Assembly: GCA_013397455.1 (NCBI GenBank) | Contig: VYZB01000211.1 | Coordinates: 1,137,796 to 1,201,795 of the forward strand | Source of the DNA: Crotophaga sulcirostris | Taxonomy: Eukaryota > Chordata > Aves > Cuculiformes > Crotophagidae | Direction of reading: 5' to 3' | Length of the DNA: 64,000 nt | Shown here: positions 13,701 through 27,955 of the stretch, one piece after another | Layout: each line of letters opens with the position of its first letter | Position numbering within the stretch: position 1 is the first letter of the stretch | The notes under the pieces: model-generated | What the model saw: the letters and a program-made list of their open reading frames with translations, nothing else | What the model was told of the DNA's origin: nothing | The model's database searches: none | Position numbers and translations under genes: made by a program

Positions 13701-13781
13701 GCTCTGCTCGGCTTTGATGCATTTGTGCCTACACATTCACTTAAATATTTTAATTTATTTTACTAATTATTATTTATTCTT

Positions 13782-14327
13782 CACAGAATCACAGAATGGT
13801 CAGGCTTGAAAGAGATCTCTGGAGATCATCCAGTCCAACCTCGCTGCTAAAGCAGGTTCACCTAGAGCAAGGTGCACAGGCATGTGTCCAGGTGGGTTTG
13901 AATGTCTCCAGAAGAGACTCCATGACATCCCTGGGCAGCCTGTTCTAGTGGTCAGTCACTGTCACAGAAAAGAAGCTTTTCCTGATGTTAAGGTAGAACT
14001 TCCTGTGTTCCAATTTGTACCTGTTGCCCCTTGTCCTGTTGCTGGCCCACTGTGAACTTGTTGTCTACGAGGACTCCCAGATTCTTCCCTTCAGAGCTGC
14101 TTTCCAGCAGGTTAACCCTTAACCTTTATTGATGCATGGGGTCATCCCAAGGTGCAGAACCCTACACTTACTGTTACTGAACTTCATTAGGTTCCTCTCT
14201 GCCCAAATTTCCAGCCTGTCCAGGTCTCACTGAATGGCAGCCCAGTCTTCCGATATATTGGCCACTTCTCCCAGTTTTGTGTCATCAGAAAACTTGCTAA
14301 GGGTACACTCTGTTCCCTTGTCCATTA
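13782..14327 (-). mobile_element. CR1 LINE fragment with internal deletion
   Basis: The plus strand opens with 'cacagaatcacagaatgg', then 'gatctctggagatcatcc' and 'agtccaacctcgctgc', which is the complement of a CR1 3' end. It runs on through the complement of the ORF2 tail to about 14045. There the sequence jumps from 'tgtcctgttgctgg' straight into 'cccactgtgaacttgttgtc', which belongs several hundred bases further 5' in CR1. It continues with 'gactcccagattcttccctt' and 'cattaggttcctctctgccc' to 'ttttgtgtcatcagaaaac'. The copy is therefore internally deleted. Both sides of the junction normally carry 'gctgg', which suggests deletion between short direct repeats. The remaining reading frame is broken. 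Placement of the deletion rests on my memory of CR1 organisation. Confidence 0.94.
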
Positions 14328-17300
14328 TTGGCTTTACAATTCTTAAACATGAGCTCATTTTAAAACATACAACTGGATTAGGTTACTGGTGGTATTCACT
14401 ACAAATGACAGTTTTAAGCTTTGCAGAGCTTATATTTATGTTCAGTATAATATATAATAGAGCCTCTTCTGTATTTTTTTTCTTTTCATCTAAAGCTAGG
14501 AAAAATATGATTCTTATCAAGAGTCTTTATAAGAAAAGGAAATACATTTTAAAAATTTATATTAAAATAATATTAAAAAGAAAATTTATAAGAAATACAA
14601 AGGCTAGAGAAAAAAGTTAATCACAGTATTCCTACTATGCAACCTGTTTTTGCCAGCTGTATTCAATTAACAGAAGATCAGGGAATGAAGACAAGAAAAC
14701 ATATGGATAGATAGAGCATACTGTCTGTATTTAGCCAAACAATAAATATAACTGTATCTCCAGTGTGGTACTGTAATCAACTGCTCCTATCATCATTAAC
14801 TGTGGGCAACATTTCTTCCATAGAAGCAATGACTCCATGTTCTCTAAAGAAATCCCCACAAGACTTTCTAATCACTTTAATTGTACTTGTTAGAAATTTC
14901 ATACTGTTTTCTTTCAGAAATTTTAATTTGCTCTTCTGTGTTTGTAGGGTATTTGGCAGATGAGTTTTAAATGTTCATTAAAAAACAATCCTTCTCAAAA
15001 GCCCACACACAATTTCTCTCAGAGCTTGATGTTCCCTATCCTACTCAAAGATAAAATGTGAGGTTCAACTTTTCCCATCTCTCCCAGAACCCAGAATCCG
15101 CAAGCAGATGAACACTGAGTGCAATAGTTCTCACTTGCCTATGTCTGAATGAAGCTCATTCATCAAATACTACCATTGATTATTCTCATGGAAGGAACCT
15201 AGAGCTAGAATCCAAAGTTTTGCTAATATTTCGGATATACCTTCGCCCTTTGAAGATTTTCCTTTCCTAAGCTGATGCTGTAACTCTTTAATTTAGCAAT
15301 GGGTTCCTTGGTAGGAATCTTGTTGGAAAACAACAGAAACATATCAATCATAAACTCCAACTAGTAGACATAGTTGTAGAAGCAAACAAAATGGGGACAG
15401 CAGACAACAACTTCTATGGGAAGGAGATTGTGATAATGTATACTTAACCCTGATATGATAGCAGCCCATGAATAGCTAGTGAGAAAGCAAACTAATTTCC
15501 CTAGTTGTGACAAAGTGAGATGACTAGAGAAAGCTGCTAAAAAAGACCAGCCCAGTCAGAAGCATTAAATACTTAGAGGTTCTGTAGGTTATCAGGGAGA
15601 TATGTAGGGTGCAGGAAACTGTTAAAAGAGTGTAGAGAAGGTGTAATGCAACGAGTCTTCCTAAATAATTTGTTTATACAGCAGTATGACTACATTATAT
15701 ACACTTTCCTTTGACATCCACTTTGCTGGTGTCCTGAGGAGGCTAAAAGCATAAGAAATGCTGGGCCAAATAAGACAAATATCCCCACAGCTCTGTCATT
15801 GATGCCAGCCAGGAGCAGTTGCTTAGAATAAGGTTCTATAAATGAATAGGATATCTATTCTTAACATAGTTTTCTGGATTTTTACAATCAGAAGTTTGGA
15901 GATGTATCCAAGTCACTGAACACAACAGCCACTAATTAACTATTCTGTCATGTTTGTCTGATTCTACTTTGAATGCACGCTTCATGTTTTTGTCAGCATT
16001 ATATAGATGGAATATGTAGTTAGGCATTTTATGAAAAAGTTCTGTCCCCTCTACTAGTAGCTTAATTAGATGGCCACATTTTTTTGAATTTTGAGGGAAT
16101 AGTGCTTCCTTAACTTACAGTTATAGAGATCTGTATAATATGTCTTCTTCGTTAACTGTTCTTCAATGGGAAGAATCCTTCCTTTTGTAGTTGCAGTAAG
16201 AGGTAAGGAACATGAAGAAGAATACATAATAAATACAGATGTAGGAACCAGAAGTATGATGAGTGCTGTAAACATTTTGTGTAGTGCTACTATTAGCCAT
16301 ACATTTGAAAAAAAATGGCTAATTCTATAGTCCCAAATAGATAAGTTAGATGCGTTTATCCTCCTTTTTTCTTGTTCTGTTTTTTTCATAGAATCAGAGA
16401 GGGCTATACAGGGTTTCTGTGTTGTGGTCATGTCCACCTAAACCCCAACACTGGACCTTAACCCAAAGAAAAATCTTAATTTTCTGGTGAAGTCTACAGT
16501 ATCAGTGTCTGTGGAGGAATTTTAAAGGGACGACCATCTTCAGTTAGTCATGTCTTGCTACTTTTTTTAATTTGTAAGGTATTGTTTCACCTACTGGTAC
16601 TGCTGCTTATGCAATTACTAGGTGCCTAACTCTGCACACATCATGTAAGAAACATAGACCTTTATAACTTCTGCTCCAAGAACCAGAAACACTAAATTAT
16701 TAATTTAGATCACTTGAACATCAGGGTTTTTTCCCAATATTTTTGTGTAATTTTATTTAGAAAGAAATGTTAGTACTACAGTATGAAGCCTGTGCTGTTA
16801 GGTAAATCAGGAGCCAATCCATTGTAAAGTTAAATTTGCATATTTAACTGCATTTACATTCCTACATTTTCTTCCAATGACAAAGCTACATGATATACTT
16901 TAAAAAAAACCACAAAAACAACATTATAAACATTCTGACAACCTTGTTGTTAATAGGGAAGATCTCCATTGATCTATATATATGTTATGATTCAGGTGGG
17001 CCTGACCCCAAAATGAGTGCCCTTGGTCTTCCATTGTCATTATTGACCTTTAAAACTACACCTACGTTCTGGCTACACTTACACCCTACTGAAAGTTCTG
17101 AGAAATGGAGCTGCAACAACTTAATCCCTTAAGTCTTGCCTATGACTCTGTGATTGCCAGATAGAGGCTCTTGGCAGAATTCTCTGAGCAGCAAGAAACC
17201 AATATTTTTAGTAAATATTTAGTTATGTGTTTGTTAGCTAGAGATAGCACTTAGTATCCTGTTCATCGCTTCAAAAACAGTAAAAGCATTTTTTGTGATG

Positions 17301-20300
17301 TTAGATCAGGGAAATGTTTTTTCCAGTATTGAGAATTGTTCTATAACTAAGCAAAGTATTCTGATTTCAAGAACTGCCTTTCTCACCCCTCAGCATTGCT
17401 AAAACAGTGGTCCACAGAAGCACTTTTTGGCCTTTAGGAGAGGCATGTTCCAGAAGAATGTTCCATCTCCCATTCCTTCCCCAAAAGGTCATAGGAAGCT
17501 GAAGAATATTGCAAACATTTCCTTTCAGTTTAGAAGCCCTGCAGTCCATGCTCCACTCCAAAGTTTGCCACAGACCCAGTCCTTTTTAGGAGTCTTGATG
17601 TGAGCTTTGGCTCAGACCAGGCTTCCGTGTGCCTTCTATTAAGAAGGTTTCAGGGCATCAGAAAAACAGCCAAGACCTCCTTCACACAATGTCCTGACCG
17701 TTGATGGAAAAAGCATTTTTCCTCAAGGGACTGAAAGGGTGGATTGCATTCCTTGGCCTGTGGAAGGGAGAGGCTTCATGTAATCCTCAAAAGGTAGCTC
17801 ATGGCTAATACTTGGAAGGACAGCTGTAGGCAAAAATAGTCACAGCGGCAGTACCAGCCTTCCCCAAGAACAGGTTTTTTGGTAAAGGAGAATTGATAAC
17901 AAATCACTTAGGACTGTTAACAGAAGAGTTTGAACCCCAGGCAGTGTTTCACGCTTGCACCCTCTACAGTGCTCATTCATATAAACACACTTGCTGAGCT
18001 GAACTTGCTTCTTCTATCATATGCAGCTACAGTAACAAGTCTTTTCTTAAGGCTTAAAGGAACATCTGATTCAGCCTGCTGAGTTTATCTCCTCTGTGAC
18101 AGAAATATTTATGGTCTGCTAAACACGACAGTGAAATATCCCCAGCTCATTAACTAATTCCTGATTTTAATGGCAATACTGTAGACCCCAGAAAAGGATG
18201 AAGAAGTGTAGTCATGGCCCTTTCCTACTAAACCCCTTGCAATAAAAACTTCAGAATTAGTCCATCAACACTGATGTGTTCATGAAGCTTAGCGTAGGAG
18301 CTCTCTTGTGGTGAGCAGACACTCCAGTGAAGAGAATGGCAAGGAGCATCTGCAGAATGATGGCCCTGTTAGTATGCCTGCACTATCAAATTACTTACCT
18401 TCTTTTTTTTTTTCCTCCAGGTTGGTCGCATCATATATTTCTTAATTAATTTTCAGTATCTCTTCTGAACTGAACCAACTCATTTCCTCTGAGATGATAA
18501 ATAGTTCTGGGGATAGCTCACCTCAATGGCTGTTAATACAGAGACATCTTCACCAAATTTATTTCTCTTTGTACTCCACAGTTCTTCAAGACTATGCCCC
18601 AAACATCCCCAAGGGAATGTGCCACATTGCAAGGCATGTAGCACATACCCTCATAATCACTCTGAGAAAGCACTGCTGCACCAGCTGTGATGCAACACTC
18701 CTATCAGATGCTGAACTGAAAAAAATGTACACAGAAATTATTAGTATGCATTAGACCTCCAAGGAAGCTATGGTGTTCCCTCTGACACAAAAGAGGTCCA
18801 AGCCAACAGGTCCATTAGGGACCCTATAACACCTGGCTCAGTATGCAATTGATCTCCTTTGAGAGAATGCCCTTGGCAGGTGTCTCCCGTGAACCCTGAA
18901 ACCATCCTTTTGTTAGCTTCAAAAGAAGTTTGAAATCTTGAAACCCTCATTTTGACTAGACATGTAGCAAATATCTCAGGACTGGTTTTTTTTTCAGGTG
19001 GAATTACTAAGGAATTCCTAGAGACGACTCAGAGAGAACCCTGTCTCACATACCCTTGGGTATCCTCACATACTTGTGTTAGTTCCTTGGATAATCTGGT
19101 TAACAAATGATTACCGAAACCTGTGAGAAGCCTGTGTTGGTAGTGTAATACTAACCTCTAAAACAGATACTGTTAAGAAACTATTACAAAATGTGTATGT
19201 TTTTATCTTTTCCTTTGCCCATGAAATAGGGAAATGCTGGTGCAGTAAGGCCACTGAATTCCATAAGGACAGAGTCATATTTGTGTCTCATGTTGGAGCT
19301 TTTATGTATAGTGTCATCCTTACTTCTGCACCAGATTACTTATTTGATTATTCTTTTCAAGACCTAACCTTGACACAATAAAGCCAGATGACAGAGCTTT
19401 TTTTAAAATCAGGATAGGACCAAAGTTTTCAGTTTCCCCAATGCTGTTTGCCAGTTTCACAGATAGGATGGAAAGTCAGACAGTTAGCCAGAGGCTATTT
19501 AGGTGGGTGTCTAATTGCATTAAGTTTGTTATGAGTTAACTAGATTAGATCTACCAATTCAGGCTAGAGATCATGCTACCACCAGAGTGCTGGTAGTCTA
19601 TGTGGCTTCCCCGAGAAGTGCACTGATCTCTGAAATCTGGAGGACACTGAGGATCAGGCTATAGGTTTACACATCATTATTCTTTGGCCAAAAAAATTAA
19701 AATCTGAAGCTTGCATTCATAGAGCTGCCCCATAGCCATTATTTAAGGTAGTCTCCAAGTACTTTCACCTCCTACACAGGTCATTGCTTGTGAGTCATGG
19801 CAGCAGAAAGTATAAGGATGTCAAGAAAGGATGTTAGTTATGGAAATTTCCATTACTAGGTTTTCCCTTTGGCAGAATAAAATGGCTACAGTACCTGTGA
19901 GGATTCTCCGAGTTGTTGCCCAGTCAGCTCTCTTTCTCACTGCTGTGGGGTTTTATAACATCTGATTTCTGTACTGTCAAAAGAAAAGATTCAGTCTTGG
20001 TGCAATGGGTGGAGGAGCTTTAGGGTGCAGGTGCAGGCTCAGTGGATGCGACTGGCTAAATAATTCAAGCATAAGTATGTGAAAATCAGACATGCCAAGA
20101 GTGAAGTGCAAATGGACAATGCATCTGAAACAGCTGTGGTTACTGCAGGGTAAGTAATGGCTTTGGATTGCCAAGGGGAAATACTACTTACTGAAATTTT
20201 CCATAGTCTTCATCATTTCTTGACTTTATGAGAGCTACATCAGCTCTAATGAGTAATAATTGCATGGTGAACCTTTGATTATGTTATCTGTTGTTTACCA

Positions 20301-23300
20301 TAAGAATTTGAAATCTAGGTGTTGACAATGACATACAATAAAATCAACTGACTTGACCAGTCTGGTCTCACTTGTGAGACTGTTGAAAGGAGTATGAAGC
20401 TTAAATGGTGCAATCTGCATCAGGAAGTCAAAAAGTAAAGTGAAAACCACCCCCCTTTTTTTTTTCCAGACTAAGATGAAAATTAGTTGTGAACCTCACT
20501 GACAGCAAATAATGGTTTCTGGGTTTTTCTTAGATGTTGTGTTGTTATTGGACACATTTTCAATGCACTGCATGAGGTAATGTTTAATGTTTCTTAAGAT
20601 ACAAGCCTGAGGCATGTTCATTGTTGGCATGTTGGAGAATATTTCTAGTGGAAGAGGGTGGCAGTGTGCTGATGATGTACATGATAAGATAAAGAGAGAA
20701 AAAGTACATTTTTCTACGTGTTTAAACTTTTTAAATTACAAAATACGATCGACTCAATGCGATGATTCACTTGAAAAACAACACTGGGAAAACAAGCTTA
20801 ATTTATAAATTGACTTGCCTTTTCTGCTGCCACTCCCATAAAATACATGTAAATAGAATGCACTGTCGATGCTCTGAGACAAACTGTTCTTCCTCTTACT
20901 ATTCTGACAGTGTGAAATTTCATATGTTGATCTTCAGCCATGCCATTGCTAGATCTTACAGGAAAGCAAGAGTAGATGGGAAACTCTTCAGGAAATGAAC
21001 TGTGCAGAAGGAAGTGGTGTTGATGACTCACCAGATGATGTTTTTTGTTCTGAGTCAGAACCAGGCTGGTGGTTGGCAGGCTCCTGAGGATGTCTTTACT
21101 GTCGAATTGCCACTTTTGGGGTGAACAGTCACTCTCATAGTGCTTTTCAGAATTGTGGCTCTTGTGAACTTCCAGTTCGAGGACTACATGTAGCCTTCCC
21201 TCCTTAAAACTCACCTGTAGTTTGAAATGAGTATTGCCTATGCCTCCTCATTTCCTCTCCTCTTTTATCACATCATGTCACCCAGGACCTACACTAATTG
21301 CCCTCTTTTTTACTATTTTTACATAACATTTCTGATTCAGAGACTGTCGGACTTAATAAAAAATCTGTAATGACCTCAGCAGCTCATTCTGTAGGTCTGA
21401 AGTATTTTGTGAAATGACGAAGGAAGATACTTCAGTTCTCAGATGCCTTCTTCACCCTACAATGCCATCTTTGAGAGAAAGACCATCATCAAGTATATTA
21501 AAATAACACTTTAACTTCAAAATGGTGTTAGCTGGGCAAAAGACTGCCCATGATGTTCCATGCAGCCCTGCTGACATAGGGTGTTGTACTAAGCTCCCAG
21601 AACTTGTGTTTGTACGCTGATTATCGTCTCTCAGCATCTCTTTCTGAGAAACACTGTCCAGTGTTGGTAGTGCTCTGATTTATTTATACCTCTTTATGTC
21701 TTTATATGCTTGGCAGTTGATGAAGTGAACGTATAAATGCGTTCATTACCATTCTACACATAAAGGCACATTTGATGGTAACACATAGATAATATTATTT
21801 CTCCATTTCAGCACCAGTCATAAAATTAATCTCTCCTTTTCTTGATAATTTCTCACTGTAACAATAACAAAGTTCAACATTATTGTATTTTTAGATTACA
21901 TAGACTACATAGACTTTTCTGTTCTTACCAGTTGTTGTAGTTAAGTTTGACATAAACGCATAACCTTTAAACATGCTATGGCATGCCACCTGCTTCAGAA
22001 AGGCTCTTGTTGGAGAAAATTCTGTTTGCATTTTGATAACAGAGGTGACTTACTGTCCTTTCCGGAACACTCGGTGTTCAGACAAGTTGTTCAAGTTGTT
22101 TTATATGTATTGTATACACACAATGTATTTACGTAAACATGATTTCCTTCAATCTATCACACAGTCCCTGATGGCAAGTATAAAGAAAACCTGTTCTCCC
22201 AGCTCTGCAGATGGCAGAGAGAGGCATAACAGAGGTTAAAGCAATATCAATACTGCAACCATATTTAAACAGTTTAAGCCACACAGATGGTAAGCCTTGA
22301 CTGGGCCTTTTAGTTGTTTTAAATCATAATCAGTATGGGTTTATCACATAAGGGAAACAATGAAAGGTCTTTCTTTAGCCTCAATGCAACCATCATTCTG
22401 TGGGCAGATAGCAGTCTCATTTACAGTACGAAGTTCTGCTTTCTTGGAAGCCTCTTTGTATCGCAATTAAGTGTCTGCAGATCTGGAGATGAGATATTTT
22501 ATCTAGCACCTTGAGCCAACCACCATATGAAAGTGATTTCTTTTAGAAATTGACCCAAAATTTGATCAGTCTGCAAAGGATTTAGTTGCCTTAACATAGT
22601 TGCCTGGCGCTATCTGAGGTAGGACTCAGACACCTAAGGCATCTGGATATCCAAGACAACTGCGTGGCACTAGTACATATGGGATAATCGTGCTGTTCTG
22701 CAGTAGTAGCTGTTGATCCAGCAGTATAACCTATTGTATTTGAATGGTGCTGAACATCAATGTTTAAGCAGTTAATTTGAGTCCTATGGGCAGGATTCTT
22801 GTCACAGACTCAGATGACTGAAGTCAGATATCTTCACACAGGCATTTACATAGAAGCCTAGTGGTTAAGTTCCAATTATAGTCAAAGTAGCTCAATCGGC
22901 TGCTTTCAGATGGGGTATTTGTAGTCACATGAAGATATCTTGAACATCCTAGGGCATCTTATATGGTTAGAGGCCCAATGACTATGTCTGTGTACTGGTA
23001 GAGAAGACAGCACCGTTCTCTAGTCCTGAGGGCAAGTGGCAAGATGTGACTTACAAGCATGAAGCTTAAGCTCATCAATCCCCAAAACAGTGTAACAGCA
23101 TCCACAGTTTCCCTAAGGGAGCATTCCTTGGCCTATGCTATCCTCTAAACCATGTCCAGGCTTCATCTGGCAGTTTAGTAACCTGTACCAAAACCAGACT
23201 AAGGTGTATCTTAAAACATAAAACAATATGGATGCCCACAGGACAGTGATGAAACCCATACTTGGACCACTTTTGAATCTCTGGGACTTAACAAGAATGT

Positions 23301-26300
23301 TGTTTCAGGCAAATTCTTTTTTTTCCAGCCTCCTGAGAAAAGTATAAAATTTATTTCTACTTTAAAACCTCAGGGTATTAATGTCTAATGTAGTTCATTC
23401 TCAATTTTGACATTTTCTCAGTTCAAAAGCTATAGGAAAACTCATTGCTTTATATATACATGGAAAAATTGCTATGTAAATATAGCTATAATTATTTCTG
23501 TAGTACTACAAAACACAATAGAGCACCACATAGCCCTTAATGATAGCATTTTATAAATCTCATTTTATAAATAATGCATTTTACATTTACGGCCCCTGTA
23601 TCATCACAAGTTTACATATATTTTTTCTATACATAAAAATATAGTACCACAAGTTAATCTACAATCTACTGTAGTTACTTTCCAGGTGTATGTCTAATCC
23701 TCAATGACTGCACTTGAGAGATGCAGTTGCCCCCAAATATCATGTCTGGAGGTTTTCATAAAATGTACTCCTGAGATCTAATAGTGAACTAGCATAAATA
23801 ATAGGAACAGGCACCCATACTAGTTCAGCCTGCCTCCAAACAAATATTATTAGCTCATTAGCAGGGCTAGATTATTATATGAGTATATATTTTCCAGTTC
23901 TAGAGTGGGCTTTGAGAGGATCAGAGGGCCTTTGCAAAATATCCTATTGCATCATGCAGATAGACATTTAGTATCAGTTACTAATTTAAATCAGAAGTAA
24001 ATTTGTGCCTTCATCATATAAAACCAGTGTAACTAAGAGAAGTTTCAGGTCAATATTCTCTTAAATTAAATGTTTTCTCCCCTCTTTTCCAAAAATTACT
24101 CTTTGTTGTCATATCTCAAGATTTTATTTATGAACCCTCATAATATTCAATATTTTTCTTCAAACTTCACCTCCCGAGTACTGTATTTGCAGAAGAATCT
24201 CAGGTCTTCTTTCAAATTAAGTAGGGTTGCAGAAACACTTGAAAATGTGAAATCTGTATAACTTAAATGTATCTAATCTAGGTAAAAGGGAACCTTCACC
24301 ACCATTAAGCTTTCTTGCGCACTTTTTAAACAGACTTGTGTAGTTTTCATAAACTGAAAGGAAGAATCTATTTCAGTGTAAGATTTTGAGAATGTAATAA
24401 CTTGATGGAGGTATTTGCATTAAAAAGCTACGGAAATCTTAATTTCAGGCAGAGAATTATTCTATTAGTCTATTGACATAGACAATGACTTATTGGCAGG
24501 AAAAGAAATAATTTATGAATAGAATATTCACTGACAGTAACTGCAAGAAGTTATGCATGAAATCCTGATTTAATTCCAAAAGTTACATATACTACGGTGG
24601 AGGTGGCATTTTATTTGCTAGTCTAAAAGAGGGAAAAGGTACAAAACACAGTCCTATTTGCATCTTCCTCATAATCATGTGGTTAACTGGCATGCTCATC
24701 ACATTGGCATGCCAAAACAGTGGCTGCATAATAAGATACTCTGGCAAAAACATGCATTTTATATAACTGCAAATTCATGAATCAATCTTTTATTTAAAAG
24801 TGTTTCCCCCCATTATTTTAAAAAAGCAAGCCCATCTAATCCTGCTTGAGGCGGAGGCTGTGTTGCTGGGCATAGTAAAACCATGTTTTGTTTTCCCATA
24901 TAGCTGATTCATAAGCCAAGATACTGAAGGGCACATTTCATGCTGGCAACACACTGGCTGTTTTTGAGGGAGTTGGCTAGTCTATACTTTCTAACCAGTT
25001 TCACCTACTGCCTTTGTCTGCCTCTCGCAGACTGCTTTGTGATTGGTGTCCACCTCCCTCCATAGCCGTGCCAGAACAGTGGATAAACAATGGGATACCC
25101 TGGCACTGGGATGCACTTCCATAACGATGGAAAATGAGGATTTCACAGACGATGTGACTCAACTTTCCACTTCAAAGACGAGTTAGCTGAAATCTTTGTT
25201 ATGGCCAGATGACGCCTAACCCTACGTGAGAGAAGTAGAGGTTGAGGGCAAAAACAACTTAGTCTCCTGGTGCCTCTCGGCACAGTCTGGGTTGGAGGCA
25301 GCTCACAGCCAGCAGACCTATCCTGTCTGCCTAGAGCTGACTGAGAACAGATAAACACAGTATTTTGGATAAACAGAGCAAACATGCTTCCCTACTCCCT
25401 CACAGAGAAAATCAGGCAACGGTCTCTTTTGGAGACCAAGAGGCTCAGCAGCAGTCTTCCCCTCGGTTCCCCTAACCTGGCTCTTGCCAAAATACCTGAA
25501 GGATACAATTTCTACCCAAAAGGGTGGCAAAGCTCTTGAAAAATTCAGTTGAGCGAGTTGCATTAGAGCTTGATTCACAAAGGACTGGTTATCAGGACTG
25601 AGATGCATTTGCTAAAAGCAATTACATGGATTAATTACCCACAGAAGAGCTTCTTTTTCTCTTTCTATAGAGTTATGGAGGAGAAAGCATATTCTTAACT
25701 TACATGTTTTATTTACTAAAATTCAATAAGATGAAGCTATGTAGCATGTATTTCTGTTTACCAAGTGGGAAATAATGTCCAATTGCAGCTGCACATATTT
25801 ATCTTTGAAACTGGGATCCATCACTGCAAGCAAGTAAAGCAGAAAGAGAAGAGTATCTGATGTGGTAACCTGGAAATGTGGTGTCAGGTGCATGATTGCT
25901 GAATTTTTAGGAGCAACTTTTCACTCAGAGTTTATATAGTTTAATTTTTACTTTAGTCCCATAATGACCACTCAGTTCTGAGAGAAGGCGTAAATTTGTC
26001 TGACAGTAAATAAACTCTGACAACAGTAAGATAAAATGTCTTAGCATCTCAAGGTAGAAACATTTTAAATATCTATGATTAAACAACAGACATATATCAT
26101 GATGATACAAAGAAATCAATTTTGTGGCTTTGGTGATTAATTATGTTAACTCAACTCTGCAGGTTGATGGCATTTCTGAATCTCAGGAAGTGAATTACAG
26201 CTTTTTATTGTCCACAGGAAATTTTTACAGTTATATAAGTGAGAAGATTTTGGAGTCTTATTATAGCAATATTTTGAAACTGGACTTCAATCATTTTAGA

Positions 26301-26604
26301 GAAATCGATGTACGTAACAGGAAAAAATGATGCTGTGAGCAGCATCGTGATATGGGACATCATAAGGAGAGTGTCTTCGTATTCTTTGTGTCACAGTTTT
26401 AATCTCTCAGTCTATTTTTCTGTTCCTTTCTTACCTTTATATTATCTGGAGATCTTTGCAGAAAGAACAAGTACCATACTCATGAATATCATTATTCCTT
26501 TATGCTTTTCACTGGAGAAGCTTGGGGGTTAGCATTAAAAGTATTATTAAGGACAGCATGATAGACCAAAAAGCAGAGAAATACTACTCTCCCTCTTGTT
26601 TCCT

Positions 26605-26636
26605 GCAAGTGAGGAGTGGTGCAAGTGAGGAGTGAG
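26605..26636. repeat. 16-bp tandem duplication
   Basis: The unit 'gcaagtgaggagtggt' is followed directly by 'gcaagtgaggagtgag', sharing the first 14 bases. It is a minisatellite-like duplication, probably recent because the copies are almost identical. Confidence 0.8.
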
Positions 26637-27889
26637 TGGGTAAGAAAAAGAGACAGAGCCTCCAGCTAGGAAACACACATTGCACTGGGTACAGGGTCAC
26701 TGCAAGGTTAATCAACCTCCTCCTCACCATCGACAAGGGCACTGAAGAGGAACGTGTTTTGACCAAGCAGCTCCATGGTGTGTGCCTGGGGCTGCCCAGC
26801 CAAGCCTTGCTGTGTGCAGGGAGCCTGTGGCAAACCACAGCTTAGCCCTTGGAGGAGGTCTTTGCTGTTGTCTGGTAGCATCATGTCCCATATATACTCT
26901 GTTTTGCTGAAAGGGCAGAGTAAATATGTAGGTCATCGGAACAAATGCATTAGCCATACTCGAAACCTTGTGGACATCACTTCCTCTACCACCCACCACT
27001 GAAAGACCAGAGGGTGTCCAAAATGCAAATGCGTGCAAGGAGAGCAATGTGTTAATGCTGGTTTGTTTCAGGTACTGACCTACCTGCCTTGGCTTCTCCA
27101 TGCATACATCCTGGTGTGCGATTCAGTGTTGCTGACTTTAGATGTCTAATATTTAATTCTAAATATAATCTACTTTCCTTTTTTTTTGTCTTTTAGTGTA
27201 GAGAAACAGGCATATTTAGTCGTTGATTCGCCTACCTATCTTAGATTCCTGTCTTACAGAGGGATGGTTTGCCTGCCTCCCACCATTTGCTGAAGACAAA
27301 ACCTGAACAGCTAACTTCTGAACTTTTAGAGGTTTAATGTTAAATGAGATTAATCCATGCCTAAGTGCTTACTTGTGAACTATTTGGCTATGGATCACAG
27401 AGTGGAACAAGTATTATTAGAAGAAATAAAATTCAGGTGCGAGTTAGAATGGCTTTTATGTTGAGTTTTGATGTAATATTTGTGCAATATATCTTGCTGT
27501 TAAAAACTTTAAAAGGCTTTTTCAGTGTACCAGTGCATGTGTTCATGTACAGAAGAAAATTAAGGTGTGTTAGTGGAGGTTACTAGCATTTGTAGCTGAA
27601 TAAATCTGATAAACTTTCAGGTATACCTTTAGTTTTGTGTGTATGTACATATACATATATGCCTATAAAAGAGGCAAAATGGAAACCTATCTGGTTTGTG
27701 ATGATGTACATCTAAAGGTCAAGGACACATTTGGTGTTCTTTAATTATATGCTGTAACATTACATGCAGTCTCCTCAAAATCTCTCCTTTTTCATATAAT
27801 TGCATACATGTAAACACTTATACTATAGAACAGTAGTTCTAAGTTAAGTTTCATTTCACATATTGCCTATATGACACAGTAAATGAATA

Positions 27890-27955
27890 GATACACACTG
27901 TGTAGACAGATATACACTGTCTATATACACTATATATATATAGATGCGTATATCT
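27890..27955. repeat. TA/ACTG-rich degenerate simple repeat
   Basis: Iterated 'atacactgt' and 'tatata' units. They include a small inverted repeat, TAGACAG / CTGTCTA around a 7-base loop, near 27902-27922. This looks like a microsatellite region that has mutated by slippage and local inversion. Confidence 0.6.

Larger units (their letters stand above)
9182..13781. other. non-genic DNA with simple repeats
   Basis: No gene is supported. A poly-T tract lies at 9728-9741 and a short (TG)6 at 10745-10757. The longest open frame, about 127 codons on the plus strand at 11897-12280, shows no domain and no codon pattern that persuades me, and its methionine lies in AT-rich DNA without promoter signs. 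Everything else is unique AT-rich sequence. Confidence 0.55.

Noticed and set aside
16380..16410. 'ttcatagaatcagagagggc' as a CR1 3' end
   Set aside because: Only the octamer-like start matches; the 'gatgatct..ggtccc' block expected next is absent.
20798..21214. Longest open frame in the window, about 138 codons on the minus strand
   Set aside because: No domain or family pattern, no splice signals framing it, competing open frames on the plus strand, and AT-rich codon choice like the surrounding noncoding DNA. A frame this long is expected by chance in 64 kb.
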